From Virgisporangium aurantiacum (GTDB taxonomy: Bacteria; Actinomycetota; Actinomycetes; Mycobacteriales; Micromonosporaceae): 64,000 nt of DNA. Made by a program: the position numbers and the translations under genes. The stretch covers positions 1 through 64,000 of the forward strand of contig NZ_BOPG01000058.1 of the NCBI RefSeq assembly GCF_016863635.1, given 5' to 3'. Positions 9,177-16,546 of the stretch are shown here, piece by piece. The stretch's first letter is position 1. Each line of letters starts with the position of its first letter. A model generated the notes under the pieces. That model had not been told where the DNA came from. It worked only from the letters and a program-made list of their open reading frames with translations, and did not search any database.

Positions 9177-9454
9177 AGAACAGAGAAGTGGGTCGAAGAC
9201 GCCTGCTCGGTGGGCTCGGCGCCACCGGTCTGGCCGCCGCTGTCGCCGTGTTCGGACGCAGCGGCGCCGCGTCGGCCAAGTACAACGTGGCCTGCTGTCA
9301 CCTCGAGTTCGCTCCGACGCGGTCGATCTCGTCGTGCCTCTCCGGGTCGCACTACGTGTGGCACTGCTGGCACGCGGGTTACGTGCGCTGCCAGTGCTGT
9401 GAGGTCAAGGACCCGTACGGCGCCACGATCGCCTCGGCGTACAGCTGCCAGTAG
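9173..9454 (+). CDS. Tat-exported 8-cysteine mini-protein, copy 1
   Basis: The product is 93 residues from GTG 9173, with GAGGAGG at 9159-9165. The twin-arginine leader GRRRLLGGLG is followed by a hydrophobic stretch and a likely cut after SGAASA. The mature part is about 60 residues with 8 cysteines: a CC pair, a single C, HC, CxCC and a C-terminal SCQ. The core YVWHCWHAGYVRCQCCEVK is shared exactly with copy 2 at 10164. From memory, the HC-x3-G-x2/3-C-x-C pattern recalls the Cys-rich start of methylamine and aromatic amine dehydrogenase light chains. The remaining light-chain region bearing the quinone tryptophans is absent. Function is unknown. Confidence 0.82.
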   Translation: MKNREVGRRRLLGGLGATGLAAAVAVFGRSGAASAKYNVACCHLEFAPTRSISSCLSGSHYVWHCWHAGYVRCQCCEVKDPYGATIASAYSCQ

Positions 9455-9456
9455 CG

Positions 9457-9522
9457 ATGGAAACCTGGGTGATCCTGGCCGTGGGGCTGCTGGGTGCGGT
9501 CCTGCAGGCGTTCAGCCCTTGA
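9457..9522 (+). CDS. possible 21-residue membrane micropeptide
   Basis: A short frame starts two bases after the stop of the preceding mini-protein gene (TAG-CG-ATG). It reads METWVILAVGLLGAVLQAFS and ends in proline: one hydrophobic helix with no charged residue after E2. There is no separate ribosome site, so expression would rely on reinitiation. It may be chance, but its placement between a Tat mini-protein and a membrane protein makes a real small membrane peptide plausible. Confidence 0.35.
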   Translation: METWVILAVGLLGAVLQAFSP

Positions 9523-9531
9523 GGCCTGTCG

Positions 9532-10107
9532 ATGGCTGGGGTCGCCAGCCCGATGATGCGGCATTCGCGTGCTGACGGGACCCGCTTCCTCGCTGGCCTG
9601 CTTGCCGGTGGCGTCGCGGGCGCCGGTGTGCTCGCCCTGCCCGTCTACCTGCTCGGCCGGTTGCTGGGTCCGTTGCCCGACCGGGCCGCTCTTGCCGCCG
9701 TGGTGCTCGTGCTCGTGCTGCTCGGGGTCGCCGACCTCCGGCAGCGGACGCCACACGTCTGGCGTCAGGTTCCCCAGAACCTCTGGCACAAGCTGACCCC
9801 CGGTTGGCTCGGCGTGGTGTGGGGCTTCGACCTCGCGCTGCTGTTCACCACCCAGAAGACCACGTCGCTCATCTGGGCGTCGCTGGCCGGGCTGGTGCTC
9901 CTCCAACCGACCCTCGCGGCGGTGGCCCTGATCTCGATCTCCGTCACGTCGACGGTGCTCGTCATCGTGTCCACGATCCGCGCGGGAGCGACCGAACGGA
10001 CCGAAGCGGGCTGGAGCGGAAAGGTCGTGTGGCGGATCCGGCAGGCATCGGGTCTGGTCATCCTCGCGACGGCGGTCGGCGCCGCGGTGTTCGGCCTGGC
10101 GGCATAG
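9532..10107 (+). CDS. membrane protein of the MauE/MauD-like operon, unknown
   Basis: The product is 191 residues from ATG 9532 with about five hydrophobic segments (roughly residues 18-45, 52-68, 95-110, 113-145 and 168-190). A central polar stretch reads QVPQNLWHKLTPGWLGVVWG. There are no cysteines, so it is not itself a dithiol carrier of the CcdA type. It lies between the two mini-protein genes. A role in export, anchoring or as a membrane partner is possible but unsupported by any motif. Confidence 0.65.
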   Translation: MAGVASPMMRHSRADGTRFLAGLLAGGVAGAGVLALPVYLLGRLLGPLPDRAALAAVVLVLVLLGVADLRQRTPHVWRQVPQNLWHKLTPGWLGVVWGFDLALLFTTQKTTSLIWASLAGLVLLQPTLAAVALISISVTSTVLVIVSTIRAGATERTEAGWSGKVVWRIRQASGLVILATAVGAAVFGLAA

Positions 10108-10163
10108 CAACGGCAACCAGTGCCCGGACCCGTGCCGGGCACCCGACATGAGGAGGGTCGCGA

Positions 10164-10469
10164 ATGAGCGACGACAGAATCGAGAAGAAGGTGGGACAGG
10201 TGCGCCGGCGCCGCCTGCTCGGGGGTGTCGGAGCCTCCGGCATCGCCGCCGCGATCGCTGTGTTCGGCCGCAGCGGTCCGGCGGCGGCCGCGTACCAGTA
10301 CGCCTGCTGCCACCTGCAGTTCCATCCGACCAAGTCGATTTCGTACTGCCTCGGCACGTACCACTACGTGTGGCACTGCTGGCACGCGGGCTACGTGCGC
10401 TGCCAGTGCTGCGAGGTCAAGAACTACGCCGGTGGTCCGAACGTCGCGTCGGCCTACAGCTGCCAGTAA
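10164..10469 (+). CDS. Tat-exported 8-cysteine mini-protein, copy 2
   Basis: The product is 101 residues from ATG 10164, with a strong ribosome site AGGAGGG at 10151-10157. It has a longer charged N-terminus than copy 1, the twin-arginine leader RRRRLLGGVG, a hydrophobic core and a likely cut after GPAAA. All 8 cysteines align with copy 1, and the core from YVWHC to CCEVK is identical. The DNA of that 57-base core differs at only two synonymous positions. The pair looks like a local duplication under strong constraint, or a result of gene conversion. Confidence 0.85.
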   Translation: MSDDRIEKKVGQVRRRRLLGGVGASGIAAAIAVFGRSGPAAAAYQYACCHLQFHPTKSISYCLGTYHYVWHCWHAGYVRCQCCEVKNYAGGPNVASAYSCQ

Positions 10470-10496
10470 GGCGTACCGACAAGGGACGGAGCGGAA

Positions 10497-10943
10497 ATGG
10501 GTGTCGAGAACCAGGCCGGGTCCGGAACCGGCCGCCGCAGTCCCCGGCCCGACGGCATGGAGCCGCTGTTCGAACTCCATCCGGAGGGCGGGCAGGTGAT
10601 GGTCACCCGGTTCGAGTGCGGCACCGTCGCCAAGCTCCTGTACATGATCCTGCTCCATCTCCGGATCAAGCGGGACGTGCACCGCGCCGGCGGCGGGCTC
10701 ATCGGCAGTCGCGTCGTCATCGACTGGCGTCGTCGCGTCATGCTGAGCATCTCGCTGTGGCCGGACATCGACAGCGTCTACTCGATGGGCAGCGTGCCGC
10801 GGCACGTCACCGCGGCGCGGATACCCGGCCGGCTCGGCGTCCGGACGACGTGCGGGGTGTTCTGCTTCGCCGGCGACTGGCGCCGCGTCATGTTCGGCAG
10901 CCCGACGGAGCCGCGAACGCCGTTCCTCCCGGTAGACCAGTGA
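10497..10943 (+). CDS. unrecognised protein in the mini-protein operon
   Basis: The product is 148 residues from ATG 10497, 27 bases after copy 2. There is no signal peptide or membrane segment. The C-terminal half (SISLWPDIDSVYSMG, RHVTAARIPGRLG, GVFCFAGDWRRVMFG) alternates strands and short helices in a way that suggests a ferredoxin-like alpha/beta fold such as the antibiotic-biosynthesis-monooxygenase type. That is only an impression. Three cysteines are present (FECG and TTCGVFCF). Its cytoplasmic nature sets it apart from the exported partners. Confidence 0.6.
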   Translation: MGVENQAGSGTGRRSPRPDGMEPLFELHPEGGQVMVTRFECGTVAKLLYMILLHLRIKRDVHRAGGGLIGSRVVIDWRRRVMLSISLWPDIDSVYSMGSVPRHVTAARIPGRLGVRTTCGVFCFAGDWRRVMFGSPTEPRTPFLPVDQ

Positions 10944-10968
10944 ACCCACAAGGGAAGAGGAGGCCTCC

Positions 10969-11232
10969 ATGGCCCAGACAGACCGCGGCATCGTGACCGT
11001 GCAGAAAGTGGTCGACGGCACCGCCGTCGTGGAGATCGGCTCCGGCGTCAAGCACGGACGGGCGGTCGGCGTTTTCGCCCGGCACACCGGTGTCGCGTTG
11101 AACAAACTCGAGGTCGGCGTGGCGCTGAAGACCGACGGGAACATCTCGTACAGCGAGGGGATCGTCGAGGTCTTCCCGGACGAGAAGGGGACGGTCTACA
11201 TCCGTCCGCTGCCGGACGTCACCAGTTTGTGA
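10969..11232 (+). CDS. small beta-rich protein, unknown, last gene of operon
   Basis: The product is 87 residues from ATG 10969, with AGAGGAGG just upstream. It has no signal peptide and no cysteine. The pattern GIVTVQKVVDGTAVVEIGSG, then KHGRAVGVFARH and VGVALKTDGNISYSEGIVEV (only key parts quoted), suggests a small beta-barrel that could bind ligand or protein. It is followed by a strong hairpin at 11242-11263 and so probably ends the operon. I do not recognise the family. Confidence 0.65.
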   Translation: MAQTDRGIVTVQKVVDGTAVVEIGSGVKHGRAVGVFARHTGVALNKLEVGVALKTDGNISYSEGIVEVFPDEKGTVYIRPLPDVTSL

Positions 11233-11241
11233 ACGATAACT

Positions 11242-11263
11242 CCCGTGGGCTCCGGCCCACGGG
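11242..11263. terminator. hairpin terminator between convergent genes
   Basis: CCCGTGGGC at 11242-11250 pairs perfectly with GCCCACGGG at 11255-11263 around the tetraloop TCCG. It lies between the plus-strand stop at 11232 and the minus-strand stop at 11266 and may serve both directions. No long T run follows, which is common in actinomycete terminators. Confidence 0.75.
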
Positions 11264-11265
11264 GG

Positions 11266-13362
11266 TTACCCCCCGATCGCGCGGATGACGGCCTCCCGGT
11301 CCAGCGGAAGGTCGCGGACCCGTACGCCGATCGCGTTCGCCAGCGCGTTGCCGATCGCGGCCGCCGTGGGCCCCTGCGCCGCCTCGCCCGCGCCCGTCGA
11401 CGGCGTGTCCGGGTCGCCGACGAGTTCGACCACGATCTCGGGTGCCTCGGAGAACCGCAGGATCGGGTAGGTCTCCCAGTCGACGCTCGTCACGCGGCGC
11501 CGGTCGAACCGCACCCGCTCCTTGAGCGTCCAACTCGTCGCCTGCGTGGCACCGCCCTCGATCTGGTTGCGGACACCGTCCGGGTTCACCACCCGCCCGA
11601 CGTCGACCGCGATCACCAGCCGCCGCACGCGCACGTCGTCCTCCGCCTCGACGTCGGCGACCACCGCGCAGTACGCCCCGCGCTCCTTGTACCGGGCGTA
11701 TCCGAGGCCGCGCCCGGTGCCGTCGGGCAGCGGCGTGCCCCAGCCGGCGGCGTCCGCGGCCGCGCGCAGGACGCGACGCCCGCGCTCGTCGGCGAGCTGG
11801 GCGAGCCGGAAGTCGAGCGGGTCCCGCCCCGCGACGAGAGCCGCTTCGTCCACAAAGGACTCGATCGCGAACACGTTGAGATGCGCGCCGAGCGCGCGCA
11901 GCGCGGAACTGCGCACGCGCGGGGCGAGCAGGCGGTGGCCGGTGATCCGCCGCACGCCCACGTCGTAGCCGGGGATCGCGTTGCGCAGCGAGCCGGCGCC
12001 GCCGGCGACCGGTGGATCGGCGGGCGGCGGGTAGACAGCCGGTTCGGCGAGCATCGTCGCCGACAGCAGGCCGGGCACCCCGCCGGCGTAGCCGGGCCGC
12101 GCGGTGTGGCCCTGGCTGTAGAGGTCGTACGTCCACGAGGTCAGGCGGCCGTTCGGACCGAGCGTCGCCGTGACGTCGGCGGTCATCGCGGACCCGAACG
12201 GCGCCCACGACAGCTCGTCCTGCCGCGTCCACATCACCTGCACGGGAACGCCGGGCACCGCGCGGGCGAGCAGCACGGCGTCGAACGCGGCGTCGTCGGC
12301 GGCGTTGTGTCCGTAGCACCCGGCGCCCTCGACGTGTTGCACCGTCACGGTTTCCGGGTCGAGGTGCAGGGTGGTGGCGATCGCGTCGCGCAGCGGGGTG
12401 ATGCCCTGGCTGTGCGTCCACACCTCGACGCCGCCGGCCGACCACCGGGCCACGCCGCAGCTCGGCGCCATCGACGCGTGCGCGAGGAACGGCCGGCTGT
12501 AGGTCGCGCTCAGCACCGTCCCCTCGTGCGGCCCGGCGCCGTCGTCGACGGCGACCACGGTCTCGTGCGGCCCGGCGCGGAGATAGCCGTCGAGGTCGTC
12601 ATCGTCGGGAAGGGTGTCGCGTTCGTCCCAGGTCGCGGCCGCGCGGACCGTCTCGGCCGCGCGTACCGCGGCGGCCTCGTCGGGCGCGATCACACCGAGA
12701 AACGCGCCGTCGCGGACAAAAACGATGTGAGACGCGCGCAGCGCCGTCGCCTCGACCGCATTTAAACGGGCACCGGGCGACGGCGGGCGCACCACCCGTC
12801 CGTAATGCTGGCCGGGGAGGCGGAGGTCGTGGATGAACCGGGGCCGCCCGGCGACCTTGTCGGGCAGGTCCAGGCGGGGCACACTGGTGCCGGCGATCCG
12901 TTGCGCCGCAGTACTTTTCACCGCGATGCCGGGATCGGCCGCGATGTTCAGGTCCACCGCGTGGGCGAGCTCGGCGTAGGTGGTCGCACCGGTCGGCGCG
13001 GTGAACCGTCCACTGTCGACGGTGATCGCGGCCGGGTCGACGTTCAGCTTCTCCGCCGCCGCGCCGACGAACAGCGCCCGCACGTTCGCCGCGGCGAGCC
13101 GCAGCGCCGGCCCGGAGTCCACGATGGACATGCTGCCGGCGGTGTACCCCTCGTCGGGCCCGGTGGCGGTGTTGGCGGGAAGCATCCGGATCTGGGCGAG
13201 GGTGACGTCGAGCTCGTCGGCGGCGAGCTGGGCGAGCGCCGTGAGGATGCCCTGCCCCAGTTCGACCTTGCCGACCCGCACGCCGATCGTCCCGTCGGGG
13301 TGGACCGTGATCCAGCGGGCCAGCACGGGATTCTTCGCGAGGTCGCGGGGGAGCGCGGTCAT
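11266..13362 (-). CDS. molybdenum hydroxylase large subunit (isoquinoline oxidoreductase/xanthine dehydrogenase type)
   Basis: The product is 698 residues. The start at 13362 overlaps the stop of the iron-sulfur subunit gene (ATGA). Typical molybdopterin-domain motifs include VGKVELGQGILTALAQLAADEL near residue 30 (key part ELGQG), GAGCYGHNAADDAAFDAV (key part GCYGHN), and GEAAQGPTAAAIGNA near the C-terminus with the expected catalytic glutamate. Enzymes of this family hydroxylate N-heterocycles or aldehydes using water. The layout as a separate small and large subunit without an FAD subunit resembles IorAB. No Tat leader is visible and no cofactor-assembly gene is adjacent. The substrate is unknown. 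Confidence 0.85.
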   Translation of the reverse strand: MTALPRDLAKNPVLARWITVHPDGTIGVRVGKVELGQGILTALAQLAADELDVTLAQIRMLPANTATGPDEGYTAGSMSIVDSGPALRLAAANVRALFVGAAAEKLNVDPAAITVDSGRFTAPTGATTYAELAHAVDLNIAADPGIAVKSTAAQRIAGTSVPRLDLPDKVAGRPRFIHDLRLPGQHYGRVVRPPSPGARLNAVEATALRASHIVFVRDGAFLGVIAPDEAAAVRAAETVRAAATWDERDTLPDDDDLDGYLRAGPHETVVAVDDGAGPHEGTVLSATYSRPFLAHASMAPSCGVARWSAGGVEVWTHSQGITPLRDAIATTLHLDPETVTVQHVEGAGCYGHNAADDAAFDAVLLARAVPGVPVQVMWTRQDELSWAPFGSAMTADVTATLGPNGRLTSWTYDLYSQGHTARPGYAGGVPGLLSATMLAEPAVYPPPADPPVAGGAGSLRNAIPGYDVGVRRITGHRLLAPRVRSSALRALGAHLNVFAIESFVDEAALVAGRDPLDFRLAQLADERGRRVLRAAADAAGWGTPLPDGTGRGLGYARYKERGAYCAVVADVEAEDDVRVRRLVIAVDVGRVVNPDGVRNQIEGGATQATSWTLKERVRFDRRRVTSVDWETYPILRFSEAPEIVVELVGDPDTPSTGAGEAAQGPTAAAIGNALANAIGVRVRDLPLDREAVIRAIGG

Positions 13363-13838
13363 CGCTTCTCCGCTGCCTTGTCCTCTGCCGCTTGCAGGAC
13401 GGCCCGGATCATCCGTCGCTGCACGCCGCAGCGGCACAGGTTCCGGTCGAGCGCGGCGGCGACCGTCTGCTCGTCGGGGTGCGGGTCGCGCTCCAGCAGT
13501 GCCGCCGCGCTGACGACGATGCCGGAGACGCAGTACCCGCACTGCGCCGCCTGCGTGTCCAGGATGGCCCGTTGAACGGGGTGCGGCGCGTCGCCGTCAC
13601 CGAGCCCTTCGACCGTGACCACCGACCGCCCGGCCGCCGACCAGACCGGCACGTCGCACGACGCGACGACGGCGCCGTCGATGCGCACGAAGCAGGCGCC
13701 GCACAGCCCGAGCCCGCACCCGAACCGGGCGCCGGTGAGCCCGAGATCGTTGCGCAACACGGTGAGGAGCGGAGTGTCGGGGTGCGCGTCGACCGACCGC
13801 TCGACGCCGTTGACCGTGAGCCGGAACGCCGCCCCCAC
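13359..13838 (-). CDS. (2Fe-2S) subunit of the molybdenum hydroxylase
   Basis: The product is 159 residues. The plant-type cluster site GCGLGLCGAC...C spans about residues 40-60, and the second, helical-bundle cluster site shows GYCVSG and NLCRCGVQ near residues 98 and 132. This matches the IorA/CoxS family, which passes electrons from the molybdenum site. It is translated first, with its stop overlapping the large-subunit start by four bases. Confidence 0.9.
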   Translation of the reverse strand: MGAAFRLTVNGVERSVDAHPDTPLLTVLRNDLGLTGARFGCGLGLCGACFVRIDGAVVASCDVPVWSAAGRSVVTVEGLGDGDAPHPVQRAILDTQAAQCGYCVSGIVVSAAALLERDPHPDEQTVAAALDRNLCRCGVQRRMIRAVLQAAEDKAAEKR

Positions 13839-13963
13839 CCCCTTCCGCCCGCCGAAGTTGATCTCACCCTATCGAATGACGGTACGTGGCGACTCCGTCG
13901 CCCTCCGGGCCGGGGGCACCCGTCAGTGCCGGGACAGCATGGCGTCGGCCGCGGGTGGGTAAC

Positions 13964-15250
13964 GTGGCTGATCGTGCGCGACGCTGGGCCGGAACGGTGA
14001 CCGTCGCGGTCGGGGTGCTGGCGCTCGCCGGGGTGCTCGGGTTCGCGGTGGCGCGCCCGTGGGGCCTGCCGGAGGCGGTCGCGGCGGTGCCGGCCGCCGC
14101 GGTGGTCGTCCTCTGTGGACTGGTGTCGTGGCGCGAGGCCCGTAGCGAGATTGCCACACTTGGGCCGACCGTCGGGTTCCTCGCGGCCGTGCTCGTGCTC
14201 GCCCACCTGGCCGACGGGCACCGCGTGTTCGACTACGCCGGCGCGCTCGTCGGCACGGCGAGCCGGGGATCGCCGGTCCGGTTGCTGCGCCTCGTGTTCG
14301 TGCTCGCCGCGGTCGTCACCGCTGCCCTGAGCCTCGACGCGACCGTGGTCCTGCTGACCCCGGTGGTGCTGGCGACCGCCATCCGCAACGGGATGCGCCC
14401 CGGGCCGCACGTGTACGCGAGCGGGCACCTGGCCAACTCGGCGTCGCTGCTGCTGCCCGTCTCGAACCTGACGAACCTGTTGGCGTTCCACGCGAGCGGG
14501 TTGAGCTTCCCGCGGTTCGCCGCCGTGATGGCGCCGCCGTGGCTCGCCGTGATCGCCGTCGAGTACGTGGTGCTGCGCCGGGTGTTCGCGGCCGACCTGG
14601 CCGCGTCGGCCCCCCGCCCGGCGTCCCGGGTCGACGCGCGTCCCGCGCCGCCGTACTTCGCGCTCGCGGTGCTGGCGGTGACGCTGTGCGGACTGGCCGT
14701 GGCCGAACCGGTCGGCGTGCCGCCCGCGGCGGTGGCGGCGGCCGGCGCGCTCGTGCTGGCCGCGCCCCGCCTGTGGCGCCCCGAGCCCGGGCGGGAGCTG
14801 GTCGGTCTGGTGCGGGCGGCGAACCTGCCGTTCTGCGCGTTCGTGTTCGCGCTGGGGATCGTGGTGCTCGGGGTCCGCACCGGGCCGGTCGGCGACCTGG
14901 TCGGCCGGCTCGTGCCGCACGGCACCGGCCTGCTCGCCATGCTCGCCGTGACGGTGCTCGCCGCCGTGCTCGCCAACCTGGTCAACAACCTGCCGGCCAC
15001 GCTGATGCTGGTGCCGCTCGTGGCCCACTCACCCGGCCTGGTTCTGGCGACGCTGATCGGCGTGAACGTCGGCCCGAACCTCACGTACGTGGGGTCGCTG
15101 GCCACGCTGCTGTGGCGGCAGGTGCTGCACACCCGCGACCATCCACCGGGGACCCGGGACTTCCACCGCATCGGCGCGCTGACCGTGCCGGCCTGCCTGC
15201 TCGCCGGTGTCGGCGCGCTGTGGGTGGGATTGTGGCTGTTCGGGCGGTAA
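13964..15250 (+). CDS. ArsB/SLC13-type anion or arsenite transporter
   Basis: The product is about 428 residues from GTG 13964; in-frame GTGs at 13955 and 13886 are alternatives and none has a clear ribosome site. There are ten or more hydrophobic segments with the duplicated asparagine-rich re-entrant motifs of the ion transporter superfamily: NSASLLLPVSNLTNLLAF in the first half, and NLVNNLPATLML with VNVGPNLTYVGSLATLLW in the second. Family members export arsenite or move dicarboxylates or sodium. No ars genes are adjacent, so the substrate is open. It is followed ten bases later by a universal stress protein gene. Confidence 0.8.
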   Translation: MADRARRWAGTVTVAVGVLALAGVLGFAVARPWGLPEAVAAVPAAAVVVLCGLVSWREARSEIATLGPTVGFLAAVLVLAHLADGHRVFDYAGALVGTASRGSPVRLLRLVFVLAAVVTAALSLDATVVLLTPVVLATAIRNGMRPGPHVYASGHLANSASLLLPVSNLTNLLAFHASGLSFPRFAAVMAPPWLAVIAVEYVVLRRVFAADLAASAPRPASRVDARPAPPYFALAVLAVTLCGLAVAEPVGVPPAAVAAAGALVLAAPRLWRPEPGRELVGLVRAANLPFCAFVFALGIVVLGVRTGPVGDLVGRLVPHGTGLLAMLAVTVLAAVLANLVNNLPATLMLVPLVAHSPGLVLATLIGVNVGPNLTYVGSLATLLWRQVLHTRDHPPGTRDFHRIGALTVPACLLAGVGALWVGLWLFGR

Positions 15251-15260
15251 GAATGAGCCG

Positions 15261-15731
15261 GTGAGGATCGTCGTGTGGGTGGCCGACACCACCTGGCCGT
15301 CCTGTGTGGACACCGCGCGGATGCTGCCGGCCACCGAGATCGTGCTGGTGCACGTCATCGGTCCGGGTGCCCAGCAGGCGATGGCTGGCGCCCGGGCCGG
15401 CCTGCTCGGCCGCGGCCTGCCCGCCGACGCGGGCCCGGGAACGGAACTGGAGGACGCCCAGCGGCGGCTGCTCGACGACGCCGAGGAGCGGCTCGGCCGC
15501 CCCACCGTGCGGCTGACCCTGCGGGGTCGGCCGGAGCGCGAGGTGGTGGCCGCCTGCGCCGGGGCCGACCTGCTCGTGCTGGCCCGCGACGGCGACCACC
15601 GCCGGCTCGGCCCGAAGAGCCTCGGCCCGCACACGAGGTTCGTCGTCGACCACGCTCCGTGCCGCGTCCTCCTCGTGTGGCCCGACGACCCCCCGACGCT
15701 GGCGACGATGCCGCCGCCCCCGCCGCACTAA
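15261..15731 (+). CDS. universal stress protein-like domain
   Basis: The product is 156 residues from GTG 15261. It has the UspA-type start VRIVVWVADTTW and the C-terminal nucleotide-binding pattern GDHRRLGPKSLGPHTR (G-x-x-G spaced before G[PS]), ending in a proline run. Such domains can act as regulatory subunits beside transporters, and this one directly follows a membrane transporter gene. Its stop is four bases inside the convergent thioesterase gene. Confidence 0.72.
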   Translation: MRIVVWVADTTWPSCVDTARMLPATEIVLVHVIGPGAQQAMAGARAGLLGRGLPADAGPGTELEDAQRRLLDDAEERLGRPTVRLTLRGRPEREVVAACAGADLLVLARDGDHRRLGPKSLGPHTRFVVDHAPCRVLLVWPDDPPTLATMPPPPPH

Positions 15732-16408
15732 GGTCCCGAACCCCAGAGCGCGCGCACCTTTTCGGGGCGGATCGCCACGAAGGTGCCGGTCGCCTCCACC
15801 AGTACCGTGTCGGGGTCCGCCGCCGTCGCGATCGTGCCGTGCGCGATGACCTTCCGGGTCAGCACCTCGGTGACCCGACCGGTCAGCCGCAGCGGCGTCT
15901 GCAGCGGCACCGGCGCCCGGTACCGGGTGGTCAGCTCGACGGTCATCCCCGGGTGGCCGGACGCGGTGGTGGCGTACCCGAGCATGTGATCGAGCAGCAG
16001 CGCGCTCACGCCACCGTGCGCGTACGTGGGCGGGCCCTCGTACGCCAGCCCGAGCGTGCAGGTCCCGACGACGACGCCGTCCACCACCTCGGCGTCGACG
16101 GGTGGCGCGAGGCCGCTGCCGGTGCCGGAGACGGGGTTGTACATGCGGATGCCGCCGAGCAGGTCGTCGGCGCTGGGCTGCTGGGCGCGGGTGCGCACCG
16201 ACGCCGCGAGCGGGCCGGTGACCCGGCGGAGCTCGGCCGCCGCGAGCCGGATCTCGTCGGCGCCCGCCTCGGTGGACGCCGACACCTGAAGGAGCGTGCG
16301 CAGCGCGGCGCCCAGGTCTTCGATCGCGGCGCGGCGCTCGCGGATCGCGTCGCTCGCGGCACCGTTACCGGTGCGACCGTCGGTGGGGTGATAGCTCCGC
16401 TTGGTCAT
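15728..16408 (-). CDS. PaaI-type hotdog thioesterase
   Basis: The product is 226 residues. The C-terminal 120 residues form a hotdog domain with the signature GPPTYAHGGVSALLLDHMLGY (key part HGGVSALLLD near residue 131), as in PaaI/4HBT acyl-CoA thioesterases. The first 90 residues are a helical extension. It is divergent from the first kstD gene across a spacer holding a KstR-type box, so steroid-CoA or side-chain acyl-CoA hydrolysis is a reasonable guess, not shown. Confidence 0.78.
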   Translation of the reverse strand: MTKRSYHPTDGRTGNGAASDAIRERRAAIEDLGAALRTLLQVSASTEAGADEIRLAAAELRRVTGPLAASVRTRAQQPSADDLLGGIRMYNPVSGTGSGLAPPVDAEVVDGVVVGTCTLGLAYEGPPTYAHGGVSALLLDHMLGYATTASGHPGMTVELTTRYRAPVPLQTPLRLTGRVTEVLTRKVIAHGTIATAADPDTVLVEATGTFVAIRPEKVRALWGSGP

Positions 16409-16505
16409 CTTCGCCCCCTCCGAGTCCCGCGGCGCAACGGTATCACGTTCTAATTATCGGAGATCAAGCTCCATAAACGAGGGTAGATCGGGGCCGGGGC
16501 GTAGG

Positions 16506-16519
16506 TATAACCTGTTCTA
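16506..16519 (+). promoter_or_regulatory. KstR box upstream of first kstD
   Basis: TATAACCTGTTCTA matches TnnAACnnGTTnnA at every fixed position. It lies 27 bases before the kstD ATG. The TATAAC part could also serve as a -10 element, which would let KstR block RNA polymerase directly. A degenerate half-like site lies at 16439-16452 towards the thioesterase gene. Confidence 0.8.
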
Positions 16520-16546
16520 GTCTTGCACCCGGTCTGAGGGGGTCTG

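Noticed and set aside
8043..11232. A methylamine dehydrogenase operon
   Set aside because: MauE/MauD-like genes are present, but no large subunit, no full light chain, no amicyanin and no MauG-like maturase.
11245..12765. 500-codon plus-strand frame opposite the molybdenum hydroxylase
   Set aside because: Shadow frame; the opposite strand encodes a motif-complete enzyme coupled to its iron-sulfur subunit.
13409..15028. 540-codon minus-strand frame
   Set aside because: His/Gln/Gly-rich shadow of the transporter gene and of the iron-sulfur subunit gene in another frame.
16439..16452. Second KstR box before the thioesterase gene
   Set aside because: GGTATCACGTTCTA has mismatches in the first half (ATC for AAC) and at the first base; only a half-site remains, so I did not list it as an operator.
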